Shown here: one piece after another, positions 1 to 9,418 of the stretch | Position numbering within the stretch: position 1 is the stretch's first letter | Layout of the letters: every line of letters starts with the position of its first letter | Assembly (NCBI GenBank): GCA_947446885.1 | Contig: CANFHZ010000016.1 | Coordinates: forward strand, 1-35,301 | DNA: 35,301 nucleotides | Source: Comamonadaceae bacterium | GTDB taxonomy: Bacteria; Pseudomonadota; Gammaproteobacteria; Burkholderiales; Burkholderiaceae_C | Direction of reading: 5' to 3' | Position numbers and translations under genes: made by a program | The notes under the pieces: model-generated | What the model was told of the DNA's origin: nothing | Seen by the model: only the letters and a program-made list of their open reading frames with translations | Database searches by the model: none

Positions 1-1
1 G

Positions 2-676
2 ATCGGCCAGCGCCACAAAGACCTGAAAAACGGCCTGACCGCCCCGCCCCGCCCCACGATTGCCAACATCATCAACCTCATGACCAAGCCGCGCTGGTGC
101 CTGGGCATGGCGGGCACGCGCCGCCACACGTTTGGCAACCTGGTCGGCCATGTCAAGGAGGTGAGCGACATGAATTCGTTGGCGGCCTGGACCAACGAGC
201 AGTTTGACCCGCGCCTGTCCTGGGCCGACATCGCTTGGGTTAAGGAGCAATGGGGCGGCAAGCTGATCTTGAAAGGCATTCAAGACGTGGAAGACGCCCG
301 CCTGGCGGTGGCTAGCGGGGCCGACGCGCTGGTGGTGAGCAACCACGGCGGGCGGCAGCTGGACGGCGCGCAGTCAAGCATCGAGGCGCTGCCGGCCATC
401 GTCGCAGCCGTAGGCTCGGACATCGAGGTCTGGATGGACGGCGGCATCCGCAGCGGGCAGGACGTGCTCAAAGCCTGGGCGCTGGGCGCACGCGGCACGC
501 TGATCGGCCGCGCCATGGCCTACGGCCTGGGTGCGATGGGTGAAGCCGGCGTGACCAAGGCGCTGCAGATCATCCACAAAGAGCTGGACATCACCATGGC
601 GTTTTGCGGGCACACCAACATCCAAAACGTGGACCGCAGCATCTTGCTGCCCGGAACCTTCCCGACTGCGGGCTAG
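2..676 (+). CDS. lldD: L-lactate dehydrogenase / alpha-hydroxy-acid oxidase family (FMN-dependent), 5' end truncated by the window edge
   Basis: Open frame continues to the window start (IGQRHKDLKNGLTAPP...). Motifs SNHGGRQLDGA, VWMDGGIRSGQDVLKAWALGA and IGRAMAYGLGA are typical of the FMN-dependent alpha-hydroxy-acid dehydrogenase family. Confidence 0.9.
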   Translation: MGQRHKDLKNGLTAPPRPTIANIINLMTKPRWCLGMAGTRRHTFGNLVGHVKEVSDMNSLAAWTNEQFDPRLSWADIAWVKEQWGGKLILKGIQDVEDARLAVASGADALVVSNHGGRQLDGAQSSIEALPAIVAAVGSDIEVWMDGGIRSGQDVLKAWALGARGTLIGRAMAYGLGAMGEAGVTKALQIIHKELDITMAFCGHTNIQNVDRSILLPGTFPTAG

Positions 677-718
677 ACCCCGAACACCGAACCCAGCGCA
701 GCACGGGGAGCCGCTGGC

Positions 719-1975
719 GTGACAGATCTGCCTTTGCGCCGCATCGCGCACCTGGACATGGATGCGTTTTACGCGTCGGTGGAGTTGCTGCGCTACCCGC
801 AGCTCAAGGGCTTGCCGGTGGTGATTGGCGGCGGGCGGCGCAAGGCTGACGAGGACCTGATGCTGGGTGACACCAGCCGGGCGCTGCACGAGATTCCTGT
901 GGCTGAATTTCCGCTGCTGCGCGACTACACCGGGCGCGGCGTGATCACCACCGCCACCTATGCGGCACGCCAGTTCGGCGTGGGCTCGGCCATGGGGCTG
1001 ATGAAAGCCGCGCAGCTCTGCCCGCAGGCGGTGCTGCTGCCGGTGGACTTTGCGCAGTACCGGCACTATTCGCAGCGCTTCAAGGCCATCATCACGGACA
1101 TCGCACCGGTCATGGAAAACCGGGGCGTGGACGAGGTCTACATCGATTTCACCGAGGTGCCCGGCGGTCAGCGCGAAGGCGGACGGGTGCTGGCGCGGCT
1201 CATCCAAAAAGCGATTTTTGAGGACACGGGACTGACCTGTTCGGTGGGCGTGGCACCCAACAAGCTGCTGGCCAAAATGGCCAGCGAATTCAACAAGCCC
1301 AAGGGCATTTCGGTGGTCATGGACGAGGATTTACAAAGCGCCATCTGGCCGCTGGCCTGCCGCAAGATCAACGGCATAGGCCCCAAAGCCGACGCCCGCT
1401 TGCAGGCTCTGGGCATACACACCATAGGCCAGCTTGCCGCCGCCGAACCAGCCCTGCTGGCGCAGCATTTCGGGCCGCGCACCAGCGCCTGGCTGCACGC
1501 CGCCGCGCACGGGCGCGACAACAGCGCGGTGCACACCAGCAGCGAGCCGGTGAGCATGAGCCGCGAAACCACATTTGACCGTGACCTGCACGCGGTGCGC
1601 GACCGTGCCGCACTCGGCGCGGTGTTCACCCGGCTGTGTGAACAGGTAGCGGCCGATTTGCAGCGCAAGGGTTATATGGGCCGCACCATCGGCGTGAAGC
1701 TGCGCTTTGCGGACTTTCGCATTGCCACGCGCGACCACACCATTGGCGCTTACACCGACCAGGCCACCACCATCCGCCAGGCGGCGGGACAGGCGCTCAA
1801 ACGCGCGCCACTGGACCAGCGGCTGCGGCTGCTCGGCGTGCGGGTCGGAGGACTGCTGCCAGCCGCTGAGGCTGTAGCGTTGGCGGCCGGCACGCGCACA
1901 GCGGGAAGCGCCGCAACGCAGGACGAGCACAACAGTGACGCAGCCCAACAGGCGCCGCTTTTCTCGGACATTTGA
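719..1975 (+). CDS. dinB: DNA polymerase IV-type Y-family polymerase
   Basis: HLDMDAFYASVE, GVDEVYIDFTE, CSVGVAPNKLLAKMASEFNKP and INGIGPKADARLQALGI motifs; GTG start; C-terminal QQAPLF resembles a beta-clamp-binding motif. Confidence 0.92.
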   Translation: MTDLPLRRIAHLDMDAFYASVELLRYPQLKGLPVVIGGGRRKADEDLMLGDTSRALHEIPVAEFPLLRDYTGRGVITTATYAARQFGVGSAMGLMKAAQLCPQAVLLPVDFAQYRHYSQRFKAIITDIAPVMENRGVDEVYIDFTEVPGGQREGGRVLARLIQKAIFEDTGLTCSVGVAPNKLLAKMASEFNKPKGISVVMDEDLQSAIWPLACRKINGIGPKADARLQALGIHTIGQLAAAEPALLAQHFGPRTSAWLHAAAHGRDNSAVHTSSEPVSMSRETTFDRDLHAVRDRAALGAVFTRLCEQVAADLQRKGYMGRTIGVKLRFADFRIATRDHTIGAYTDQATTIRQAAGQALKRAPLDQRLRLLGVRVGGLLPAAEAVALAAGTRTAGSAATQDEHNSDAAQQAPLFSDI

Positions 1976-2037
1976 AGTGCATCCCGGCCAGCCTCAGCCC
2001 GACTGAATGGGCGTAGGCCGCAAATACAGGCCGCCAG

Positions 2038-2688
2038 TTAGCGCACGGGAATCGCGGCCAGCGCCGCTTCGATGAGCGATGCCGAAGCGGTTTTTCCAAA
2101 ACCCTGGGCAAAGTCCAGGGCTGTGAGGCCTTTGGCGTTTTTGAGCGTGGGGTCGGCACCGGCTTCGAGCAAAGCGCGGGTGGCCTCAAGACTGCCGTAG
2201 CCCGCGGCCATCATCAACGGCGTGCTGCCGTTGGGCGATTCGGTATCAATGTAGGCGTAGTGTTCCAGTAGCAAGTTGATCAGTGCGACCTGGCCTTTTG
2301 AAGCCGCGTAATGCAGCGGTGCCCAACCGGGTTTGTTGACATCGGCGTCGCGGGCAATCAAAGCCTGCGCCAGCGGCAGGTCGCCGCGCAGCGCGGCCAA
2401 CATCAAGGGACTCTCGTCCACGGCGTTGCGGAATTCGACCTCGGTGTCCGGCGCACCCAGCAAGACCCGCGCAACCTTGGCCGAGCCCGTGCGCGCAGCC
2501 ATGAACAAGCCGCTCAGGCCGTCGGGCCCCAGGGTGTTGGGGTCGAAACCACGCGCCAGCAAGGCGGCGACAGCGGGGCCATCATCCTTGTTGACAGCCT
2601 GGAAAAAGTCTTCGTAACTGCCTGCATATACCAGGATAAATCCTGTTAAAACATAGAGATAAATGGTTTTTCTAAACGTATTTATCAC
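2038..2688 (-). CDS. Ankyrin-repeat protein with N-terminal hydrophobic/signal segment
   Basis: Repeats such as GWAPLHYAASKGQVALINLLLEHYAYIDTESPNGSTPLMMAAGYGSLEATRALLEAGADPTLKNAKGLTALDFA; N-terminus IYLYVLTGFILVYAGS. Confidence 0.85.
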   Translation of the reverse strand: MINTFRKTIYLYVLTGFILVYAGSYEDFFQAVNKDDGPAVAALLARGFDPNTLGPDGLSGLFMAARTGSAKVARVLLGAPDTEVEFRNAVDESPLMLAALRGDLPLAQALIARDADVNKPGWAPLHYAASKGQVALINLLLEHYAYIDTESPNGSTPLMMAAGYGSLEATRALLEAGADPTLKNAKGLTALDFAQGFGKTASASLIEAALAAIPVR

Positions 2689-3476
2689 ATTAAAACTCCG
2701 GCAAAAAGCGCGTCGAAATTGCGGCTGGTCTGCTCGCCTATGGCCTCGGGGCTGCAGCCTTTGAGTTCTGCCAGCTGCCTGGCCACCCAGGGCACATAAG
2801 ACGGGTTATTGGTTTTTCCACGGTAGGGAACGGGCGCGAGGTAGGGGCTGTCGGTCTCAATCAGCAGCCGGTCCATGGGCACCAGGGCGGCCACATCGCG
2901 CAAATCCTGCGCCGTCTTAAAGGTAAGAATGCCCGAAAACGAGATGTAAAAGCCCATGTCCAGCGCCGCCGTGGCGACCATGCGGCTTTCGGTAAAGCAG
3001 TGGAACACGCCACCGGCCCCGCCGCCCGCGCCCTCACCTTCTTCCCGCAGGATCGCCAGGGTGTCGTCGCTGGCGCTACGGGTGTGTATGACCAGGGGCT
3101 TGGCCGTTGCCCGCGCTGCGCGGATATGCACGCGAAAGCGCTCCCGCTGCCACTCCATATCGGCCACACTGCGGCCATTGAGCCGGTAGTAATCCAACCC
3201 GGTCTCGCCGATGGCTACCACCCGGGGCAAGGCGGCGCGCTGCACCAGGTCATCGAAGCTGGGCTCGGCCACGTCCTCGCTGTCCGGATGCACGCCGACC
3301 GTGGCCCAGAAATTCGGGTAGTCCAGCGCCAGGCCGTGCACCTGTGGAAAGGCCTCCAGCGTGGTGGCAATGCACAAGGCCCGCGTCACCTGCGCCTGCG
3401 CCATGGCGGCGCGGATATCGGCGATCTGCGCGATCAGTTCCGGGAAATTCAGGTGGCAGTGGGAATCGGTGTACAT
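2685..3476 (-). CDS. tatD: TatD family metal-dependent hydrolase (DNase)
   Basis: Internal start MYTDSHCHLNFPEL; AIGETGLDYYR, HTRSASDDTL, HCFTES, IETDSPYLAPVPYRGKTNNP motifs. Confidence 0.92.
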   Translation of the reverse strand: MYTDSHCHLNFPELIAQIADIRAAMAQAQVTRALCIATTLEAFPQVHGLALDYPNFWATVGVHPDSEDVAEPSFDDLVQRAALPRVVAIGETGLDYYRLNGRSVADMEWQRERFRVHIRAARATAKPLVIHTRSASDDTLAILREEGEGAGGGAGGVFHCFTESRMVATAALDMGFYISFSGILTFKTAQDLRDVAALVPMDRLLIETDSPYLAPVPYRGKTNNPSYVPWVARQLAELKGCSPEAIGEQTSRNFDALFAGVLM

Positions 3477-3495
3477 GCGGGGGGTGTTCAGGCGT

Positions 3496-3876
3496 TCAGA
3501 AGGTCTGGGTACCGCGCCCGGAGTGCAGCAAATCACCCAGGACGCCCGCAACCGCGTCGCGCACCGCCTTGGACTTGTCGTCGTCTTCAAACGCAATGCC
3601 CACGCCCTGGCTGCGCCCATACGGCGCTTTGGCGGGGGTTATCCAGGCCACGCGCCCACCCAGCGCGAACAGCTCGGGGCGTTGGGGCAGGGTCAGCGCC
3701 ACAATGACTTCGGCACCCATGTCAAAGTCGCGCGCGGTGGGCACAAAAATACCACCATAGGCGAATTTATTGATGTAGTGCGCATACAGCGTATTGACAT
3801 CTTTGGGGCTGAATTGCAGCAGGCTGGCGCGTGAAGCGCCAGGATCCAGGCTAGTGCTCGTATCGGTGTCGGCCAT
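3496..3876 (-). CDS. PilZ domain protein (type IV pilus type)
   Basis: MADTDTSTSLDPGASRASLLQFSPKDVNTLYAHYINKFAYGGIFVPTARDFDMGAEV...; lies between holB and tatD as is common; purine-rich RBS upstream of the internal ATG at 3876. Confidence 0.82.
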   Translation of the reverse strand: MADTDTSTSLDPGASRASLLQFSPKDVNTLYAHYINKFAYGGIFVPTARDFDMGAEVIVALTLPQRPELFALGGRVAWITPAKAPYGRSQGVGIAFEDDDKSKAVRDAVAGVLGDLLHSGRGTQTF

Positions 3877-3904
3877 ATTGTTTTCTTCCCTTCTCAAACC
3901 AGAA

Positions 3905-4969
3905 TCATCGTGCCGACCGGGCTCCCGGCGCACGCTGTGCGGAGCCGGGCCCGGCGGCGCGCAAAGCCATTTTGGCAGCACCCACCAACGCCTCGGTCAT
4001 CAGACCGGCGTTCCAGGGGTGGTCAACCACCTGCCGGGTCTGCCGCAACTCCCGCTCCCATGCGCCCAGCCCGCGCAGACCCACTGCTGGCGCAGTAGTT
4101 GGCAAATCGCCTGGCGCGAAAAAACGCGGCGGCGCGCCCACGGCCAGGGCGCATAGGTCGTGGCAGAGTTTCTGCAGGGCATCAACCAGCTGCGCTGCGC
4201 TCCAGTCTTTGACGAACAGCGCATCACCCGCCGCCATGGCGCGGGGGAAGCGGGCCCAGACCGCAGCGTCCTGCCCTGCTTGGGCCATCTGCACCACCAC
4301 ATCCGGACGCCCACCGCTGGCGCGCAGCAGGCCTGCCGCCTGGCTGGCGGGCACGCCATGCGCAGCCAGCCAGGCAGCCGACTCTTGGGCGTCTGGCCAA
4401 ACCAAGGTGTGGACCATGCAGCGGCTGCGCACGGTGGGTAGCAAACGGTGGGCGGCTTGGCTGGCCAGAATGAAGCGGGTGTCGCCGGGCGGCTCCTCCA
4501 GCGTCTTGAGCAAGGCGTTGGCGGTGATCCGGTTCATGTCTTCCGCCGGAAAAACCAGCACCACCTTGCCCCGGTTGCGCGCGTTGGTGCGCTGACAGAA
4601 CTCGACGGCCTCGCGCACGGCATCGACGCGGATTTCGCGGCTGGGCTTGCGCGCTTTGTCGTCGATTTCCTGCTGGGCTTTCTCACCCAGCGGCCAGCCC
4701 AGTTCCAGCAAATGCGTCTCAGGCATGAGGACGCGTAAATCCGCATGGGTGCGCACAGCAATGCTGTGGCAACTCGGGCAGTGGCCGCAGGCACCGTCCA
4801 CGCCGGGCGCTTCACACAACCATGCGCCGGCCAGGGACAGGGCCAGGGCGTAGTGGCCCAGCCCGGAGGGGCCTTGGAGCAGCCAGGCATGGCCGCGCTG
4901 GCGGATGAGCGTACGCGTTTGCGCGGCAATCCACGGTGCCACGGGCACTGCTTCAGAAGGCTCGCTCAT
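3905..4969 (-). CDS. holB: DNA polymerase III subunit delta'
   Basis: [25 protein letters not shown], Cys-rich [10 protein letters not shown] zinc segment, [16 protein letters not shown]; 4-nt overlap with tmk. Confidence 0.92.
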   Translation of the reverse strand: MSEPSEAVPVAPWIAAQTRTLIRQRGHAWLLQGPSGLGHYALALSLAGAWLCEAPGVDGACGHCPSCHSIAVRTHADLRVLMPETHLLELGWPLGEKAQQEIDDKARKPSREIRVDAVREAVEFCQRTNARNRGKVVLVFPAEDMNRITANALLKTLEEPPGDTRFILASQAAHRLLPTVRSRCMVHTLVWPDAQESAAWLAAHGVPASQAAGLLRASGGRPDVVVQMAQAGQDAAVWARFPRAMAAGDALFVKDWSAAQLVDALQKLCHDLCALAVGAPPRFFAPGDLPTTAPAVGLRGLGAWERELRQTRQVVDHPWNAGLMTEALVGAAKMALRAAGPGSAQRAPGARSAR

Positions 4970-5601
4970 GTGCTTAGCAGCCCGCGCGCACGCAAAGCGG
5001 CCAGCACCTCGGCGCGTACACCGTCTGGTGGCTGGTCGGCGTGGATACGCACAAAGCGCTGCGGCTCCAAACGGGCGCGGCGGGCATAGCCCGCAATCAC
5101 CTTCTCAAAAAAAGCCTGCGGCTGCGCCTCAAACTTGTCCGGCACACGGGCCCCTGAGAGACGCTGCGCGGCGACCTGAGCGGGCAGGTCAAACCAGAGC
5201 GTGAGCGTCGGCTGCAGCAATGCAGACCCCGGCAAGGCCTGGACCCACTGCTCCAGCTGGGACAGCATGTCCAAATCAAAACCATGGCCACCGCCCTGGT
5301 ACGCAAATGTTGCGTCGGTGAAGCGGTCACACACCACCACCGCACCGCGCGCCAGAGCCGGCTGGATAACCTGGGTAATGTGGTCGCGCCGGGCGGCAAA
5401 AATCAGCAACGACTCAGTGAGCGCGTCCATGGACGTGTGCAGCACCATCTCGCGCAGCGCCTCGGCCAGCGGCGTACCTCCGGGCTCGCGGGTCTGGCAC
5501 ACGGTATGGCCGCTGTCGCGCAAGGCCTGCACCATCGCAGCGATATGGGTGGACTTGCCCGCGCCGTCAATGCCTTCCACGCTGATAAAGAGTCGGTTCA
5601 T
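4966..5601 (-). CDS. tmk: Thymidylate kinase
   Basis: [20 protein letters not shown] (P-loop), [26 protein letters not shown] motifs. Confidence 0.95.
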   Translation of the reverse strand: MNRLFISVEGIDGAGKSTHIAAMVQALRDSGHTVCQTREPGGTPLAEALREMVLHTSMDALTESLLIFAARRDHITQVIQPALARGAVVVCDRFTDATFAYQGGGHGFDLDMLSQLEQWVQALPGSALLQPTLTLWFDLPAQVAAQRLSGARVPDKFEAQPQAFFEKVIAGYARRARLEPQRFVRIHADQPPDGVRAEVLAALRARGLLST

Positions 5602-5606
5602 ACCTG

Positions 5607-6602
5607 CTATTTTTGCCGCTGGTAGGTGTTGACTGCGCGGTTGTGTTCTTCCAGCGTCGCGCTGAACTGGCTGCTGCCGTCGCCCCGGGCCACAAAGTAC
5701 AGCGCTTTGGAGGTGGCAGGCTGCACCGCCGCCAGCAAGGCGTCCCGCCCGGGCATGGCAATCGGGGTGGGCGGCAAACCGGCATGGGTGTAGGTGTTGA
5801 AGGGCGAGTCCTCTTGCAGATCGGCTTTGCGCAAATTGCCATCGAACTGAGGACCCAGGCCATAAATCACGGTCGGATCAGTTTGCAGCCGCATACCCAA
5901 AGCAAGGCGGTTATTGAACACCGCAGATATCAGGGGCTGATCCGCGCGGCGCCCGGTTTCCTTTTCAATGATGCTGGCCAGAATCAGTGCCTCCTCGGGC
6001 GAGGCCAGCACAGTCTTGCGGCTGCGCTGCGCCCATACGGCTTCCAATCGCCGGTCCATGGCACGCAGTGCACGCTGCAGCACTTTGATGTCCGAGGTAC
6101 CACGTGGGTAGGTGTAGGTGTCGGGGAAAAACCGCCCCTCGGGTGCGACGCCAGGACGCCCGAGCAAGGCCATCAACTCGGCATCACTCAGTGCTTTGAT
6201 GGTCGGCTTGAGGCCCTCGGAGTTTGCCAGTGCCTGGCGCACCTGGCGGAAATTCCAGCCTTCCACCAGGGTCACTGTGCGCATGGACACATCAGAGCCG
6301 ATCAGCCTGGCCAGCAACTGCCAGGGGGTTATCGTGTTCTCAAACCCGTAGCTGCCCGCCAGAATCCTGCGCGACTGGCCCGAGATCCGGAACCATGCGT
6401 ACAGCGCATCGGGATCCAGCGGCACGCCCGATTGCGCCACCAGCGACGCCACCTGGCGCGCGCCCATGCCGGGCTCCACTTCCATCTCTATACCGCCAGG
6501 CGGCAGCTCCACCACCCGCCCAACCCACCACACGCCCACGCCGCCACCGGCCAGAACGAGGCAAAACAACAGGGTCAAAGCCCGTAGGATCCATGTGCGC
6601 AC
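5607..6602 (-). CDS. mltG: Endolytic murein transglycosylase MltG
   Basis: N-terminal [56 protein letters not shown] motifs; adjacent to tmk. Confidence 0.93.
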   Translation of the reverse strand: MRTWILRALTLLFCLVLAGGGVGVWWVGRVVELPPGGIEMEVEPGMGARQVASLVAQSGVPLDPDALYAWFRISGQSRRILAGSYGFENTITPWQLLARLIGSDVSMRTVTLVEGWNFRQVRQALANSEGLKPTIKALSDAELMALLGRPGVAPEGRFFPDTYTYPRGTSDIKVLQRALRAMDRRLEAVWAQRSRKTVLASPEEALILASIIEKETGRRADQPLISAVFNNRLALGMRLQTDPTVIYGLGPQFDGNLRKADLQEDSPFNTYTHAGLPPTPIAMPGRDALLAAVQPATSKALYFVARGDGSSQFSATLEEHNRAVNTYQRQK

Positions 6603-6650
6603 CCGACGCCACTCCCGAAGAACGTGTGATGGGCCATCATAATTCCCCGC

Positions 6651-7571
6651 ATGATTCCATCCGCTTCCGTTCCCGCCGCAGGCGCGGCACCGCTAACGCA
6701 TCTGGGCGTGATCCGCATATTCGGAGCCGATGCCGCGTCCTTTATCCACAACCAGCTCACCCAGGACTTTTTGCTGCTTCCCGCTAACCAGGCCCGGCTG
6801 GCTGCTTTTTGTTCGGCCAAAGGGCGGATGCAGGCCAGTTTTGTTGGCTTCAAACCCGACGCCCAGACGGTGTTGCTGGTGTGCCACCGGGATTTGCTGG
6901 AAACCACACTCAAGCGTCTGCGCATGTTTGTGCTGCGGGCCAAAGCGGTGCTGGACGACGCCAGCGCGGACTTTGCGCTGTATGGCTGCCTGAGCCCCGG
7001 CACCGCACCAGCAGACGCGGCGGCCTGGAGTCTGGTCACCGCGGCGGGGGCCACACGCATCCAGCTCTACCCCGGTGCGGGCTACCGCCGGGAACTGTGG
7101 ATTGGCCCGGCTGGCAGCCGCCCGGACTTACCGGATATGGCAAGCAGCATCTGGCTGTATGCGGAAGTGATGTCCGGCGTTGCCACGATCAGCCAGGCCT
7201 TGTACGAGGCGCTGGTGCCGCAGATGCTCAATTACGAGTCCGTGGGCGGCGTGAACTTCAAGAAAGGCTGTTACCCCGGGCAAGAGGTGGTGGCGCGCAG
7301 CCAGTTCCGGGGGATTCTGAAGCGCCGCGCCTACATCCTGCGCGGCAATACACCTATGCAGGCAGGGCAGGAGATTTTTTCAGGCCTGGATCCAGACCAG
7401 GCCTGCGGCGTGGTGGTGCAGGCAGCGGCCGAGCCCGATGGCAGTGCCTGGGTCGCCATTGCGGCCTTGCAGGTACAGGCCGCCCAGGAATCGATCTTGA
7501 CGCTGGCAAGCGCCAGCGGGGCTGGTGTGGAGCTGCTGGCCCTGCCCTATGTGCTGCTCGATGACATCTGA
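6651..7571 (+). CDS. ygfZ: YgfZ/CAF17-like folate-binding Fe-S cluster protein
   Basis: FIHNQLTQDF, AAFCSAKGRMQASF, NFKKGCYPGQEVVARSQFRG motifs; divergent from mltG. Confidence 0.92.
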   Translation: MIPSASVPAAGAAPLTHLGVIRIFGADAASFIHNQLTQDFLLLPANQARLAAFCSAKGRMQASFVGFKPDAQTVLLVCHRDLLETTLKRLRMFVLRAKAVLDDASADFALYGCLSPGTAPADAAAWSLVTAAGATRIQLYPGAGYRRELWIGPAGSRPDLPDMASSIWLYAEVMSGVATISQALYEALVPQMLNYESVGGVNFKKGCYPGQEVVARSQFRGILKRRAYILRGNTPMQAGQEIFSGLDPDQACGVVVQAAAEPDGSAWVAIAALQVQAAQESILTLASASGAGVELLALPYVLLDDI

Positions 7572-7647
7572 CTGAGCAAGCCATCGCGGGGTGGTCGCGT
7601 GGCCTTTATTTGCATAGTTTTTGCAGACAGCGGGCTTATAGTGCGCC

Positions 7648-8805
7648 ATGGCCAACATTCTGTACATCACCTCTATCCAAATCGATTTCGGCATTCTCAG
7701 CACCCTGGCAGATGAGTGCGCAAAAGCCGGAATCCATCGTCCCTTGATCGTCACGGACCCGGGCGTCAAAGCCGTGGGCATTTTGCAAAAGGCACTCGAC
7801 GCGCTGCCGGGACTGGATGTGGCGGTTTTTGACCAAACGCCCTCCAACCCCAACGAGGCGGCCGTGCGCGCCGCGGTCTCGGTTTACCACGCCCACCAGT
7901 GCGACGGGCTGATTGCTGTGGGCGGCGGCTCATCGATCGACTGCGCCAAGGGTGTGGCGATTGCCGCCACCCACCCCGGCCCGCTCACCACCTACGCCAC
8001 CATTGAAGGCGGCTCGCCCAAAATCACGGCCGCTGTTGCCCCGCTAATCGCCGTACCCACCACCGCCGGAACCGGCAGCGAAGTCGCGCGCGGAGCCATC
8101 GTGATCGTGGACGATGGGCGTAAGCTGGGTTTCCATTCCTGGCATCTGGTGCCCAAGGTCGCCCTGCTGGACCCGGAACTCACCCTGGGCCTGCCGCCCG
8201 GCCTGACCGCTGCCACCGGCATGGATGCGATTGCGCATTGCATGGAAACCTTTATGGCCGCGCCCTTCAACCCGCCGGCTGACGGTATCGCGCTGGACGG
8301 GCTGACGCGCGGCTGGGCGCACATCGAACGCGCCACCACCAACGGGCAAGACCGGGACGCGCGCCTGAACATGATGAGCGCCTCGGCCCAGGGCGCGCTG
8401 GCGTTTCAAAAAGGCCTGGGCTGCGTGCATTCGCTCAGCCACAGCCTGGGCGGTGTCAACCCCCGCCTGCACCACGGCACCCTCAACGCCATGTTTTTAC
8501 CGGCGGTGGTCCGCTTCAACGCCCACGCCGAATCGGTACAGCGTGAACGCCGCCTGGAGCGCATGGCCTACGCCATGGGACTGGGTGCCATTGAGGGCGC
8601 AGCACCCGCCGCCGAAGCCATTGCGCAGGCCATCGTCGCCATGAACGCGCGCCTGGGCCTTCCCACAGGCCTGGGCGCCATGGACGTGGAGCGCGCCTGG
8701 TTCGACAAAATCGTCGAAGGCGCGCTGGCCGACCACTGCCACAAAACCAACCCCCGCATCGCCAGCCCGGCGGATTACCGGGGGATGCTGGAGGCGGCGA
8801 TGTAG
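7648..8805 (+). CDS. Iron-containing (type III) alcohol dehydrogenase
   Basis: GLIAVGGGSSIDCAKGVA, PTTAGTGSE, GMDAIAHCMETF, HSLSHSLGG...HHGTLNA metal-ligand motifs. Confidence 0.92.
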   Translation: MANILYITSIQIDFGILSTLADECAKAGIHRPLIVTDPGVKAVGILQKALDALPGLDVAVFDQTPSNPNEAAVRAAVSVYHAHQCDGLIAVGGGSSIDCAKGVAIAATHPGPLTTYATIEGGSPKITAAVAPLIAVPTTAGTGSEVARGAIVIVDDGRKLGFHSWHLVPKVALLDPELTLGLPPGLTAATGMDAIAHCMETFMAAPFNPPADGIALDGLTRGWAHIERATTNGQDRDARLNMMSASAQGALAFQKGLGCVHSLSHSLGGVNPRLHHGTLNAMFLPAVVRFNAHAESVQRERRLERMAYAMGLGAIEGAAPAAEAIAQAIVAMNARLGLPTGLGAMDVERAWFDKIVEGALADHCHKTNPRIASPADYRGMLEAAM

Positions 8806-8812
8806 GTTTCCG

Positions 8813-8840
8813 GCGCAGCTACCAAGTTGGGTAGCTGCGC
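8813..8840. terminator. Stem-loop GCGCAGCTACC-AAGTTG-GGTAGCTGCGC downstream of the alcohol dehydrogenase
   Basis: Perfect 11-bp inverted repeat with a 6-nt loop, 8 nt after the stop codon; no T-tract follows, so intrinsic termination is uncertain. Confidence 0.5.
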
Positions 8841-9010
8841 GAACCGCCTACGCGACAATCCCAAAGTGGCTAGTGTTCAAGCTGGCGTGCGTGGTGATGC
8901 CGATCAACGCAACCTCCACCGCAGCTTGGGCTGGACCCGAGCCATCTGCGACTGGTAACCTTTAACCCTGCAGGCTCGCCAACTGCCGCATAACTTACAC
9001 GGAAATTGAA

Positions 9011-9325
9011 ATGAAACGACTGCTTTACGGCTTGGCGCTGTGCGCCTTATGGACCCTGACCCATGCTGCGAACAACGCGGGCCGATGGACCGCGCTGATG
9101 GCTGATGAATGGGCGACGCCACCGTTGGCCTGCGCTCTACCGTTTGCAAATTCTGAGGTAGGGGCAAGCCCACGGCCTCAGGTGCTGGCCGCCAACGCCA
9201 ACTGCGCATCCGACTGCGAATCCCGCCTGGAGTTGTGTTTGAAAGAAGCCAAGACCGACGCCATACGGGATAAGTGCAAGGTCTACTTCAAGGGCTGCAT
9301 CAAGACCTGCAGCCAGAGCAAATAA
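9011..9325 (+). CDS. Small secreted cysteine-rich protein with a mirror-symmetric six-Cys C-terminal segment
   Basis: Signal peptide MKRLLYGLALCALWTLTHA; C-terminus NCASDCESRLELCLKEAKTDAIRDKCKVYFKGCIKTCSQSK, checked codon by codon. Confidence 0.75.
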   Translation: MKRLLYGLALCALWTLTHAANNAGRWTALMADEWATPPLACALPFANSEVGASPRPQVLAANANCASDCESRLELCLKEAKTDAIRDKCKVYFKGCIKTCSQSK

Positions 9326-9356
9326 GCGCCACTTGGGCTGAATGGCGTGGGGGGTT

Positions 9357-9384
9357 CGCTCCAAGCCGCATGCGGCTTGGAGCG
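9357..9384. repeat. Perfect 28-bp palindrome CGCTCCAAGCCGCATGCGGCTTGGAGCG between convergent genes
   Basis: Read directly from the sequence; lies between the stops of the 9011-9325 (+) and 9419-9727 (-) genes. Possible bidirectional transcript-end hairpin, but no T-tract. Confidence 0.8.
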
Positions 9385-9418
9385 GGTCCGGAGCATGGCT
9401 CAGGTACTGATCCACCGC

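Noticed and set aside
374-1207. 277-aa minus-strand ORF spanning the lldD end and dinB start
   Set aside because: Overlaps two convincing plus-strand genes and has the typical composition of a GC-rich shadow frame.
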